From positions 34,184,693 through 34,248,692 of the forward strand of contig OX411549.1 in NCBI GenBank assembly GCA_948146395.1: 64,000 nt of DNA, written 5' to 3'. The translations under genes were made by a program, and so were the position numbers. This DNA comes from Fragum whitleyi (taxonomy: Eukaryota > Mollusca > Bivalvia > Cardiida > Cardiidae). The first letter of the stretch is position 1. Each line of letters opens with the position of its first letter. The notes under the pieces are model-generated. The model had not been told where the DNA came from, made no database searches, and saw only the letters and a program-made list of their open reading frames with translations. Shown here one piece after another: positions 32,299 to 42,289 of the stretch.

Positions 32299-32516
32299 GG
32301 AGCCCGTTTTACTAAACTTCTGAGAAAAAAAATTATAAGTCAAAGTCACAATTTTTACTTGGTGTTTCCATTCCTTGTTAGATTCTGCCTTGCGATATCT
32401 CATTGGAAATGTCTTTTTAACGACAATTCCAATGAGATGATGCTTGAGAGAATTCCGTATTTAGTTATATTTGACTTGTGCCAAAAATGATAGTAATGTT
32501 TAGTGAAACAGGCTCC
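32299..32516. mobile_element. GGAGCCCGTTTTACTAAAC inverted-repeat element
   Basis: 218 bp; left end GGAGCCCGTTTTACTAAAC, right end GTTTAGTGAAACAGGCTCC. An inner palindrome includes ATCTCATTGGAAATGTC / GACAATTCCAATGAGAT. The right part is related to 1141-1445. Non-coding MITE, superfamily not determined. Confidence 0.75.
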
Positions 32517-32639
32517 AGTTGCTTAGTACAATAATCATGATAAAAAAAACATAGGTCATTTTGCGTTTAAAGATTGTCATATTAGCATTCTATGATGTTG
32601 GAACCCATAAGAACCCATAAGAATTGCCTCATTGACCAA

Positions 32640-32880
32640 TTCATTTTTCAGCTCAGCTGTTTTCGGAGAAAACCCAGGGTAACATGATCACCTTGGCGCT
32701 GTTGGCATTGGTGTTGGCGTTGGCATGACAAACTTTAGCTTTGGTCATATCAATGTTGTTACTGGGGATATATTAATGAAATTTGGCATGTGTGTTCACC
32801 ATCAGAGCTACCCAGGTTATCAAGGGGGGTAACTGTGGGGGCATTTTTGTAAGAGTCATGCCTCTTTTCTGACTTAGATT
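32640..32880 (+). mobile_element. Helentron-like element, 5' fragment
   Basis: TTCAGCTCAGCTGTTTTCGGAG with CCCAGGGTAACATGATCACC, a GTTGGCATTGGTGTTGGCG low-complexity run, then a core-like ACTTTAGCTTTGGTC and ATGAAATTTGGCATGTGTG. No typical 3' end found; truncated or diverged. Confidence 0.4.
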
Positions 32881-32981
32881 GTTTTGTATTCCAGCATCCG
32901 CAGCCAAGCCTTGGCAAATGTATTAAAAACTAGTTCCCTACAAACAGAACTTGAAAAGAAATATGATTTTGTTCTTTTGCA

Positions 32982-33136
32982 GCGTCGAAGTAGAGAAAAA
33001 AATCACTGAAAACATTGACAGACACCAACTACATGCAATGATCCAAACCAAACAACATTGTGGCCTAATCTATTTACTTGATATAGATTGCTTTTCTGCC
33101 AGGATCTTGAATAGCAACATGTAAAATTCATTTGAG
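32982..33136 (+). other. Exon-like segment C with acceptor and donor
   Basis: Preceded by a pyrimidine-rich acceptor (TTTGTTCTTTTGCAG, ending 32981) and followed by a strong donor (TTTGAG|GTAAGTAT, about 33137). Part (AAAACATTGACAGACACCAAC) resembles segments A and B. Stops in all frames, hence UTR or non-coding RNA if used at all. Confidence 0.35.
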
Positions 33137-33801
33137 GTAAGTATTTTTGTTTTTGTCAATGTAGACCTTAAAAGGTAGTGGTCCATGACAATTGGTCTAA
33201 TGACATTTTATCATTCAATTTACTTGGACTAGTCTGTTTATCAAGTGCAACAATAGAGAATTGTTTTAATCACACTGAACATTATCCATACACTATTGTC
33301 TTTATCACAAAATTATTTCGGGGTAAATAGATTTTACAAAGTGTACTTATATAATTTCATTCCACCTTTTAGGCATTCAATAAACTTTATACATATACCC
33401 CCACTCCAAAGATGTTGCTTACTGAATTCGAATTTGTTGTATATCTTCTTCCTGTTTTGCGACCTAGTTTATTTTTGGACTTAACATGGTACAATGGGAA
33501 ATTTAGCATCGTTCTTTTCTCAGCAGCAATGAACCAGAACAACTTAAAAATTGTTTGACCTAATTTCATAAGACAAAGAAACCCCAAAAGGATCAGCCAA
33601 ATGTGGTGCACCAAAATATTGGGACAGGAATGATTATGCTTTTGAGAACTTGATCGAACATCCGGGTTTTGATAACTTGAATTTATCAGAAAAAAGTGAT
33701 TCATATAGTGTGAGCAGGTCTTAAATTTTATACCTCCATGATATCAATAAATATTCTCATCATCTCTTAAATGAAACAATTATCCTCTTTTAATTTCCAG
33801 G
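33137..33801. other. Non-coding stretch with MITE remains
   Basis: Contains a partial family C end (TTAAAAGGTAGTGGTCC near 33171) and the right half of a family D element (CATCTCTTAA near 33762-33771). The 105-codon minus-strand frame at 33387-33704 has no recognisable domain and overlaps nothing supportive. Confidence 0.4.
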
Positions 33802-33858
33802 TATTTCAAAAAACTGATCTCCTACAAAAGTGGGACTGTCATAATCTGACAAAGAAAA
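33802..33858 (+). other. Exon-like segment D, open reading
   Basis: Acceptor TCTTTTAATTTCCAG ends at about 33801; donor-like AAAAT|GTGAGTATT follows at about 33859. One frame is open through the segment (begins VFQKTDLLQKW) and, joined to the acceptor near 35105, remains open. Weak evidence, no similarity recognised. Confidence 0.25.
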
Positions 33859-34006
33859 TGTGAGTATTTTATCACTTTAATTTCACCAAGTTGTATAAAA
33901 AGAAAAGATTCCATGTAAAGAAATATTTTGAGGACAATAGTTTTTCATCAACAACAAGAGCTGTATTTCAAATGTTGCAGAGCATCTAAAGTACAAAAAT
34001 GTAACC

Positions 34007-34162
34007 TTTAAGAGATGAAGAGAGTATTCTGTGAATTTCATGGAGGTATGGATCTACAAACATAATCACACTTTGAATATGCAAGGAGGAATCATACATA
34101 AGTTTGTTAAGGTTTCTTGTTTCATACATATGAGATAAACATGCTCTCTTCATTACTTATTT
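34007..34162. mobile_element. AAGAGATGAA inverted-repeat MITE, family D, copy 2
   Basis: Starts TTAAGAGATGAAGAGAGTAT and ends CATGCTCTCTTCATTACTTA, with GGAGGTATGGATC and GTTTCATACAT inner arms. More diverged than copy 1. Confidence 0.55.
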
Positions 34163-34745
34163 ATATAATACATACTTAGTGTTTTGAATGAAATAAAATA
34201 CCTAATGAGGTTGGGAGAATTGATAATTGTCGAGGCTCTGCTGAGCCAATTATCAATTCTAACAACCGAGTTAGATATCTTTTAGCTCCACTGGCCGAAG
34301 GCCAGTCAGCTATTGTCATGGCAGTGTCCGTCGTGCGTCTATGCCAGCAGCATCGGTCCGTCCGTGTGTAAACTTTTTCTTAAATCATCTTAAGGGATGC
34401 AAGTTCATTATGAGAACCAGTAAATCATTATAAAATAGGTCTTAGGAGATTTCTGAGTGTTAATGTATTCAGTTAAAGTAAGCTTTATTTAATGAAAGTC
34501 TAAAGATTTAAAGGCCAGTGGAGGGATACAGGCCCTCTTGGGCCTCTTGTTTCATACAATACACTAAGTATGTATTATATTTATCTTATAACCTCTATTT
34601 GTCTTGTTTTTGTAAATGTTTCTAACTGAAATGCAAATTTCTAAAAATAACCGCATTAAATCATTGTTCTAAAAATAACTATGTGAAATAAAAAAATATC
34701 AAACGGAATGTTATCACACAGATATTTGTATAGTTATAAGATAAA
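34160..34745 (-). repeat. Inverted duplication partner of 29660-30000 (filled-site copy)
   Basis: Reverse complement of 29660-30000 with a ~268-bp Helentron-like insertion at 34284-34551. The flanks rejoin as AGATAT(C)TTT / TTCATACAATACACTAAG, exactly the uninterrupted string of the partner. Confidence 0.8.
34284..34551 (+). mobile_element. Helentron-like (pearl-type) element, small, empty site known
   Basis: 5' hairpin AGCTCCACTGGCCGAAGGCCAG, then CTATTGTCATGGCAG, CCGTCGTGCG-type microsatellite remains, a short body, and 3' end GGCCCTCTTGGGCCTCTTGTT. Insertion into a T-run (partner copy: six T's) without a unique target duplication. About 268 bp, the smallest complete member here. Confidence 0.8.
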
Positions 34746-35104
34746 ATTTAATATCAATGATGCAAAAGCATGTAAATCTTAGTCACTAAAGGAACAGATA
34801 TCTCAAGGGATTATACTTTTGTTTAAGGTTACAATACTGAAAATTATTTTCATTTAGAAATAAAACTAATCTTTCAGCCAATCAGAATGCATGAATTTTG
34901 ATGGATACAACTAATATCAAATGTTCAACCAGATCTTTGTGCATGCCTCCATCCAAAACAGGAATGTTCCAGTTTCAGGATAATAAGGGTTAACAAACAC
35001 ATGTTATTTTATTTCAGTTACATACAGAGATGTAACTGGGAGTAATGATATTGTTTGACTTTCATTTGCTTTTTGTGATAAAAGACTCTCTTATATTTCC
35101 AACA
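34746..35104. other. Stretch with a fragment of piggyBac-like MITE
   Basis: AGGAATGTTCCAGTTTCAGG and ATAATAAGGGTTAA (34960-34993) resemble the end of family A. A TTATTTTATTTCAG acceptor-like string lies at about 35005-35018. Nothing else recognised. Confidence 0.4.
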
Positions 35105-35183
35105 GAACATTTGAGATGGCGAAAAACTACAAAGTGACATGTGTGAATTTCCATTTATTCATCTCTAACAAAGTATTATCCAC
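35105..35183 (+). other. Exon-like segment E
   Basis: Follows CTCTTATATTTCCAACAG. Contains GAGATGGCG (Kozak-like ATG at 35114) and an open frame that begins MAKNYKVTCVNF and runs on into the adjacent inverted-repeat element. No similarity recognised; low confidence. Confidence 0.22.
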
Positions 35184-35558
35184 GATTAATGCCCTGGCAG
35201 GGCGGAGCCTTAGTAACAGGTTGTTGCACTTAAGGTTGAGGGAAATCAGCTATTATCTAAAATAACTTACTTCTAAAGAGAGCCAACAAAAATAACTTGT
35301 GACCTTAAATCGTAGATCGGTAACCAAATCCTCGTAACTTTAGCTTGATCAAGCTGAAGTTATGAGGCCTTGGTAACCAAACGATGAAATGTGTACACTC
35401 TCACAAAGCACATGAATCCTTTAGCTTTTAGGATACAGTTATTTGCACGTGTTAACGATGATTACCTACTAAACTTTGAAAGAACCAAAACTTTTGAAAA
35501 GTAAACTCGCCAAATTACGTCACGGTTAAGCCCCCCACCCTGCCAGTTCATTAATTAC
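35184..35558. mobile_element. Inverted-repeat element with GCCCTGGCAGGG ends
   Basis: GATTAATGCCCTGGCAGGGC on the left matches, reversed, AAGCCCCCCACCCTGCCAG with TTCATTAAT on the right (imperfect ~28-bp ends). Inside, CTCGTAACTTTAGCTTGATC and AAGCTGAAGTTATGAG form a near-perfect hairpin (about 35330-35366). ~375 bp, no protein. Confidence 0.6.
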
Positions 35559-35799
35559 GCAGAATATATACCCTGACAAATAATACTCCCAGAAGGTTAG
35601 TTTGTAACACGAGATGGTGCAAAGAACCAAGAAACTACAGCTGAGATCAGACTATGAATAATCAAAACTTAAATACTCTGAAAAAAACATACCCATGAAG
35701 TTAATAGTAACAAGTACCCACAACAAAGTCTTTGGAAGATGAAAAACAAAGGAAAGATTGTCAACAAGATTGTGTTATTCTGAAAAACCACGTGGACAA

Positions 35800-37230
35800 T
35801 GCCTTATCTTTTCAGAACTGCTGAAATATTCTATGGACAATCATCATCAGACTTGCTGTAACAATCTGTGGACAATCGTTACCCACTTCAGACTTGCTGT
35901 AACAATCTGGACAATCGTTACCCTCTTCAGACTTACTTTGAGAATCTATGGACAATTCTCAATCTCTTCAGACTAGCTGTGAGAATCTTTGGACTATCAT
36001 TCATCCCTTCAGACTAGCTGTAAAAGTCTTTGAACAATTGACACTCACTTCAAACTTGCTGTAAGAATCTATGGATAATCCCTCATTCCTTATGAGAGTC
36101 TATGGACAATTGTTACTATCTTCAGAATTACTGAAAGAATCTATTGACAATTGTTAATAGGTTTAGACTGGCTGTAAGAGTCCATGGAGAATCATTACTC
36201 TCTTCAAACTTGCTGTAAGAAACTTTGTACAATCAATACTCTCTTCAAACTTGCTGTAAGAAACTTTGTACAATCAATACTCTCTTCAAACTTGCTGTAA
36301 GAAACTTTGTACAATCAATACTCTCTTCAAACTTGCTGTAAGAAACTTTGTACAATCAATACTCTCTTCAGACTTGCTGTAAGAAACTTTGTACAATCAA
36401 TACTCTCTTCAAACTTGCTGTAAGAAACTTTGTACAATCAATACTCTCTTCAAACTTGCTGTAAGAAACTTTGTACAATCAATACTCTCTTCAGACTTGC
36501 TGTAAGAAACTTTGTACAATCAATACTCTCTTCAAACTTGCTTTAAGAAACTTTGTACAATCAATACTCTCTTCAAACTTGCTGTAAGAAACTTTGTACA
36601 ATCAATACTCTCTTCAAACTTGCTGTAAGAAACTTTGTACAATCAATACTCTCTTCAAACTTGCTGTAAGAAACTTTGTACAATCAATACTCTCTTCAGA
36701 CTTGCTGTAAGAAACTTTGTACAATCAATACTCTCTCCAAACTTGCTGTTAGAAACTTTGTACAATCAATACTCTCTTCAAACTTGCTGTAAGAAACTTT
36801 GTACAATCAATACTCTCTTCAAACTTGCTGTAAGAAACTTTGTACAATCAATACTCTCTTCAAACTTGTTGTAAGAAACTTTGTACAATCAATACTCTCT
36901 TCAAACTTGCTGTAAGAAACTTTGTACAATCATTTCTCTCTTCAGACTTGCAGTAAGAAACTTTGTACAATCAATACTCTCTTCAGACTTGCTGTAAGAA
37001 GCTATGGACATCACTCATCCCTTCATCCTTGCTGTAAGAGTCCATGGACAATTGTACTCTATACTGAGTGAGGCTGAGACTTGCTGCAGTACTCTTTGGA
37101 CAATCTTTCATCCATTCAGACTTGCTGTAAAGAGCTGACAACCGCTCATCCCTTCATCCTTGCTGTAAGAGTATATAGACAATCGTTTCTTTGTTCAGAT
37201 TTGCTGTAAGATTCCATGGACAATCATTGT
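35800..37230. repeat. 41-bp minisatellite
   Basis: Unit CTCTTCAAACTTGCTGTAAG plus AAACTTTGTACAATCAATACT. From about 36190 to 36990 roughly 19 units are almost identical (single-base variants such as CAGACTTG for CAAACTTG appear intermittently); on both sides units drift in sequence and length. 41 is not a multiple of three, so the 79-codon frame at 36635-36874 is not a gene. Confidence 0.93.
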
Positions 37231-37279
37231 AAAACTTGCCAGAATCGCCATTTTTAGTTATATTTTTAGCCAAATTAAG

Positions 37280-38615
37280 TAATAATAATAATAAAAATAA
37301 AATCTTTATTTCATGAAGGTAGAACATTAAGACATATTTCAAATGAATAATATGAAAGTGGTCTTTTTTACAGTGTTGCCTTCAATATAAATGAAGTATG
37401 GTTCAAATGATAATGATAGAATGATATAAACATGCTTGCAAAATTGAGAACAAGATCAGAATTAGAGAATCTTCGGACAGATACATTCCGTATGTTAAGC
37501 GTTTAGTTTATTTCTATCGGGACTTCAGAATTGTTTTAAAAGCAAATGATTTTTAAATTGGCTTTTAAAACGCGATAAAGATATTGCATCTTTAATGGTA
37601 ATAGGAATTTCGTTCCATACATACATGCTATAGTATGAAAATGAGTTTTTCTTATACTGAGTATTGAATTTCGAGTTAGTTATATCTTTGTGAGCAAATG
37701 ACCTTAAACTGTAGCTCCTGTTATTACAGAAAGAAATAATGTCTGTCATATAACTTGGTAATAGGTTATAACGACATTTGAATATCAAAACACCAGTATG
37801 ATAATTACACCTATTATCGAAAGTCAACCAATTAAGTGTTCGGAAAAGATCTTTTGACGGTGTTCTAGTTGAAGCACCTAGAATAACTCGGGCTGCTCTT
37901 TTCTGAAGTATAGATAGTTTAGACGTTCTGTATTTAGCACTTTTCCACCAAACTGTACAACAATAGTCAAATATAGGTAATATGTAAGAATTGTAAAATA
38001 ATTGTTTCATTTCAAATGTGAGATAATTCGTGATTCTTTTGAGCAAAGTAATCTTACTGTTTATTTTTATAACAGTTTTGTCAATGTGCGTATTCCAAGC
38101 CAAGTATTTGTCGACATGTACCCCTAAGATCTTATGGGATTCAACGACTTCGATACATCTGTCGTTTATTTTCAAATCTAGGTCTAACTCTTTAACTTTA
38201 TGCTTTGTTCCTATAAGCATACATTTAGTTTTATTTGGATTAACAAGCATATTATTTTTAGAACACCACTTTAGTATAGAATTTAAACTCGTTTGTAGGT
38301 TAGCTTGTATTTCATTCAAGTTGTTACTGGATTTATATAACGTGGAATCGTCTGCATATAGATCTATATTGGACCTACCAACATGCAAACTTATGTCATT
38401 TATGTAAATTAAAAACAGGAGAGGCCCTAAAATAGAGCCTTGTGGGACACCACTTAATGTTGTTTGCGGAGAAGAGTAGGTTTCCCCATATCTTATAAAT
38501 TGTCTCCTGTTAGATAAGTAGGATTTGAATAGAGCTAAGGATTTATTTGAGAAATTATGTAGTTTGAGCTTATGTAATAAAATTGTATGATCTACCAAAT
38601 CGAAAGCCCTGTAAG
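37280..38615 (-). mobile_element. 5'-truncated non-LTR retrotransposon (LINE)
   Basis: Contains the reverse transcriptase frame 38694-37525 (minus), a 3' UTR of ~240 bp and ends at 37280-37292 in a TTATTATTATTAT-type short tail (minus strand). The 5' truncation point lies near 38615, inside the RT palm, as usual for incompletely reverse-transcribed LINE copies. No target duplication could be fixed by eye. Confidence 0.8.
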
Positions 38616-38694
38616 TGCTTTTCTGTAAGTGGAAATAATGTAGCAATTCTATTTTAATCACTGAATACAATATTTGATAAATAAGACAGGTCAT
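37525..38694 (-). pseudogene. LINE reverse transcriptase, truncated ORF2
   Basis: 389 codons. From residue ~28 onward it reads as the C-terminal two thirds of a non-LTR RT: RAFDLVDH (the AFD motif of RT block A with its first catalytic Asp) at ~29, GVPQGSILGP at 82-91, YADD (catalytic) at 113-116, then thumb and C-terminal domain with FDYCCTVWW and VWNEIP. The closest architecture is that of the CR1/Jockey-like group (judged from motifs, not from alignment). The first ~27 residues are not LINE-like and come from flanking DNA; endonuclease, ORF1 and RT fingers are missing. The remaining frame is uninterrupted, so the copy is fairly young, but it cannot make an active enzyme. Confidence 0.85.
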
Positions 38695-38737
38695 TTTGGT
38701 AGCATATTTGTATAGATTGTTGCGTTAGTTAAACTGA

Positions 38738-38812
38738 ATCCTATGATGTGCAAACAAATTTGAATAATCTTGATGAGACGATTCTAATGGGTTCGAACAA
38801 CATAAGATTCAA
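38738..38812. repeat. AATCCTATGT hairpin family, copy 2
   Basis: GAATCCTATGATGTGCAAAC ... GATGAGACGATTCT ... AACATAAGATTC; imperfect stem related to 31499-31571. Confidence 0.55.
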
Positions 38813-38885
38813 TTATAAACCATATTTTTTTAGTGTTTTCACTCACAAAATTGTTCAAATGGCTTAGCGCACCAAAATTGTTCAA

Positions 38886-38958
38886 ATGGCTTAGCGCACA
38901 ACAAGTGTAACTGCCTATATGCTTATAGGCAGTTAAAACTGTTTTGCACTTGGCCATC
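38886..38958. repeat. GATGGC hairpin family, copy 7
   Basis: ATGGCTTAGCGCACAACAAG on the left, AACTGTTTTGCACTTGGCCAT on the right; the inner stem CTGCCTATATGC / GCTTATAGGCAG is perfect. The left end phrase TTCAAATGGCTTAGCGCAC is present twice in tandem (from 38863), a small duplication of the arm. Confidence 0.78.
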
Positions 38959-39009
38959 AAAATATTTATATTTACATAGAACTTACAAGAGTTTTGGTCA
39001 AGTCTTTAT

Positions 39010-40505
39010 TAGTCCCCCACCGGTTACCAGTTGGGGGACTATAGGTTTGCTCGATTCCGTCCGTCCGTCTGTCCGTCCGTCCGTCCGTCTGTCCGTCCGT
39101 CTGTCCGTCACGCTTTTGTCCGGGCTATATCTTCTAAACCATATGTGCTAGCAACTTCAAACTTGGTACACTTATAGATCTCATTGAGGAGAAGTGTCAT
39201 GTTCAAGAACCGTTACTCTGCCACGCCGACTTTTTGAGTTATTGCCCTTTGTTGTTTTTACCATTACATTCTTGTCCGGAACATCTCCTAAACAATAAGA
39301 GCTAGCAACTTTCTTCACTTATAGATCTCATTGAGGAGATGTGTCATGTTCAAGAACCGTTACTCTGCCACGCCCTCTTTTTGAGTTATAGCCCTTTGTT
39401 GTTTTTACCATTACAGTCTTGTCCGGAACATATCTCCTAAACTATGTGTGCTAGCAACTTCAAACTTTGTACACTTATAGATCTCATTGAGGAGAAGTGT
39501 CATGTTCAAGAACCGTTACTCTGCCACACCCACTTTTTGAGTTATTGCCCTTTGTTGTTTTTATCCTTACATTCTTGTCCGGATCATATCTCCTAAACTA
39601 TGTGTGCTAGCAACTTCAAACTTTGTACACTTATAGATCTCATTGAGGACAAGTGTCATGTGTAAGAACTGTTACTCTGCCATGTCCCCTTTTTGAGTTA
39701 TTGCCCTTTGTTGTTTTTACCATTACATTCTTTTCCGGATCATATCTCATAAAGTATAAGTGCTAGCAACTTCAAACTTTGTACACTTATAGATCTCATT
39801 GAGGAGAGGTGTCATGTTCAAGAACCGTTACTCTGCCACGCCCACTTTTTGAGTTATTGCCCTTTGTTGTTTTTACCCTTACATTCTTGTCCGGAACATA
39901 TCTCCTAAACTGTGTGGTAGCAACTTCAAACTTTGTACACTTATAGATCTCATTGAGGCGAAGTGTCATGATCAAGATCTGTAACTCAGCCACACCCACT
40001 TTTTGAGTTATTGCCCTTTGTTGTCTTTACCATTACATTCTTGTCCGGAACATATCTCCTAAACTATAAGAGCTAGCAACTTCAAACTTTGTACACTTAT
40101 AGATCTTATTGTGGACAAGTGTCATGTTCAAGAACTGTTATTCTGCCACGCCCACTTTTTGAGTTATTGCCCTTTGTTGTTTTTACCCTTAGATTTTTGT
40201 CTGGATCATATCTCCTAAACCATAAGTGCTAGCAACTTCAAACTTTGTACACTGATAGATCTTATCGAGGACAAGTGTCATGTACAAGAACTGTTACTCT
40301 GCCATGTCCCCTTTTTGAGTTATTGCCCTTTGTTGTTTTTAGTCTTACATTCTTGTCCGGATCATATCTCCTAAACTATGTGTGCTAGCAACTTCAAACT
40401 TTTACAGTTATAGATCTAGTAAGTAGGAGATATATTATAAGAGAGGATTTTTTGTTATCCGGTGGGGGACTCCTGTATTGCATCGCAATACGACATGCAC
40501 TTGTT
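39010..40505 (+). mobile_element. Large Helentron-like (pearl-type) element, about nine core repeats
   Basis: 5' hairpin AGTCCCCCACCGGTTACCAG with TTGGGGGACTA, TTTGCTCGATTCCG, a CCGT/CTGT microsatellite (39058-39110), then about nine ~145-bp cores (TTGTCCGGAACATATCTCC, GCTAGCAACTTCAAAC, ATAGATCTCATTGAGGAG, ACTCTGCCACGCCCAC, TTATTGCCCTTTGTTG). The 3' end is CCGGTGGGGGACTCC, a hairpin TATTGCATCGCAATA and CGACATGCACTTGTT. GGTGGGGGACT is an inverted copy of the 5' terminus. No autonomous protein. The layout matches what is described for bivalve pearl elements. Confidence 0.82.
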
Positions 40506-40849
40506 GAAAATGTTCTAATTTTTATAAGGATTTTTTTTTCTTTTGAGAGTTGTTGTCATAATTGTTTTTAAGCCTTGTCATTCTGTTCACAGTATATTCT
40601 TGATGTACACAAAGCTAAGGCAGGCAAGTATAGACTAAGATCAGCCTGCACAAATTTGCTGATCTTAAATAATTGTGGAATTATGTAAAATGAGGTGTAT
40701 ATATTTGAAACAAAATTTTAATTCATCAGGATAATGGTTAACTATTTGTGCTTTTCATGGTTTATCCTCTACCCTGCATATTGGAAGGTGTTTTGACTAC
40801 AATTCTTTTCAATAATGATGTCCAATTGATAGTTCTTTAGTTCTCTTCT
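40506..40849. other. Stretch with a family A MITE fragment
   Basis: GATCAGCCTGCACAAATTTG and CATCAGGATAATGGTTAA (40650-40740) resemble piggyBac-like family A. Otherwise nothing recognised. Confidence 0.4.
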
Positions 40850-41175
40850 ACTGGTTTTCCTGAAACTTTAGAAATCTCCTTATTTAACTTTAGAAATCTC
40901 ATTATTAACCTTTCGGAGCCCCCTTATTAAGCTTTAGAAGTCTGCTTAATAAACTTTAGTAGGAGTCCCCATATTAAATTTTAGGAGTCTCCTTATAACT
41001 TTAGGAGTTCCCTTATCAAACTTTAGGAGCCCATCTATTAAACTTTAGAATTCTCCTTATTTAACTTTAGGAGCTCCCTTATTAAACTTTAGAAGTCTCC
41101 TTATTTAACTTTAGGAGCTCCCTTATTAAACTTTAGTCTCCTTATTAAACTATAGGAGTACCCTTATGTCTAATC
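40850..41175. repeat. Degenerate 22-bp minisatellite (AACTTTAGGAGCTCCCTTATTA)
   Basis: About 14 units such as ACTTTAGAAGTCTCCTTATT and ACTTTAGGAGCTCCCTTATT. It occupies the same position relative to the paralogous flank (41275-41975) as the 22-bp array at 17354-17872 does to 17930-18600. Confidence 0.8.
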
Positions 41176-41274
41176 CTAAAAAATGATTAAAGGGAGCTCG
41201 TTTTGTCCAAAAATTGCCCCAACACTCACAACACACTTCATCTGATATGGCAGTCACACCAAGACCTTCTTTCA

Positions 41275-41975
41275 ACCTTTTGTACATCTTTATTTTTTTA
41301 ACCACTGCATCAGTTCATAAGTAGCAAATCTACTTTGGAAAATGTTTTGCTGAAAATACAGCAGTTCTAGGCTACAAAATTAGAGATTTTGTAGCCCAAA
41401 GATAACCTTATGCCAATGCAAAGTTTTGAAAGTATGATATCTTTATTAAAATTTAAATAATATCAAAGCTAAAGTAACAATATTTAAACTTGATTAAAAT
41501 TATTTAAATCTAAACTAGATAAAATATAATTATAAATCATAATTAAACTTAAGGGGTAAATAAATTAAAATTAGGTATTATAACATGTTATTTAAAAATC
41601 ATAATTAAACTTAAGGGATAAAAAAAGTAAAATTAGAATATATTAAATGAAATCATAATACCTAACATGTTATCTAAAATATTAATTATGCAATTCATAA
41701 GATATAAAAATCATGAAATAAATAAAGTAATGTATATCATAAAATGAAATATACTTGGTATATAAGTTCGATCAGAGACATAGAATAACATATATATATG
41801 TCTCTGGTTCGATTAAAGGAATGCTCTAATATTGATTAAATCCTATTTATGAATAGGTGATTACAGATAATTTTATAGTGCCTAGAACAGATACTCTTCT
41901 AGGCACTATTTATGAAAATTTTCTTATCTAGATGGAGGTACTTATGAACTGATGTGGTTATTGTAATTGTAACTT
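41275..41975. repeat. Segmental duplicate of 17930-18600, copy 2
   Basis: ACCACTGCATCAGTTCATAA, GGCTACAAAATTAGAG, TTTTGTAGCCCAAAG, GGCACTATTTATGAAAATTT and GATGGAGGTACTTATGAACT keep the order of copy 1. Contains a small hairpin ATCAGAGACATA ... TATGTCTCTGGTT at about 41772-41813. Confidence 0.75.
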
Positions 41976-42048
41976 TTTCATTATTACACTTTCACCCCCT
42001 CCCTCCCCCCTCTGCCCCAGCTGTTGTGGACCAGGTCTAAGCAGCATA

Positions 42049-42276
42049 TTAACCCTTTGCTGTTTAATCCCTGCTTTTACGTGCCTGTGATTTTATGATT
42101 GAGAAAACATTGTGAAAAAGGAAGAAATTGCTTCTGACCAGCAATTTCTTCTTTTTCCACACTGTTTTCTACCCTACTGAATGGTTATTTTTCAAATTAT
42201 ATCCACTTTAATTTTTCATCTGCAAAACCTTTGTATTTGGACAGGTCCAAAATTTTGTAAAACAGGAAAGGGTTAA
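42049..42276 (+). mobile_element. piggyBac-like MITE, family B, copy 2
   Basis: 228 bp from TTAACCCTTTGCTGTTTAAT to AAACAGGAAAGGGTTAA; both TTAA sites and the CCCTTT / AAAGGG inverted ends are intact. The inner hairpin GAAGAAATTGCTTCTG / CAGCAATTTCTTC is present. Confidence 0.82.
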
Positions 42277-42289
42277 ACAACCCCTCTCT

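Noticed and set aside
36635..36874. 79-codon repeated peptide
   Set aside because: 41-bp minisatellite read in a frame that happens to lack stops.
35800..37230. Regular direct repeats considered as a CRISPR array
   Set aside because: No unique spacers: units abut directly, and the genome is eukaryotic with introns, LINEs and LTR elements.
38616..38694. First ~27 residues of the LINE frame as part of the RT
   Set aside because: They do not resemble RT sequence and lie upstream of the apparent truncation point.
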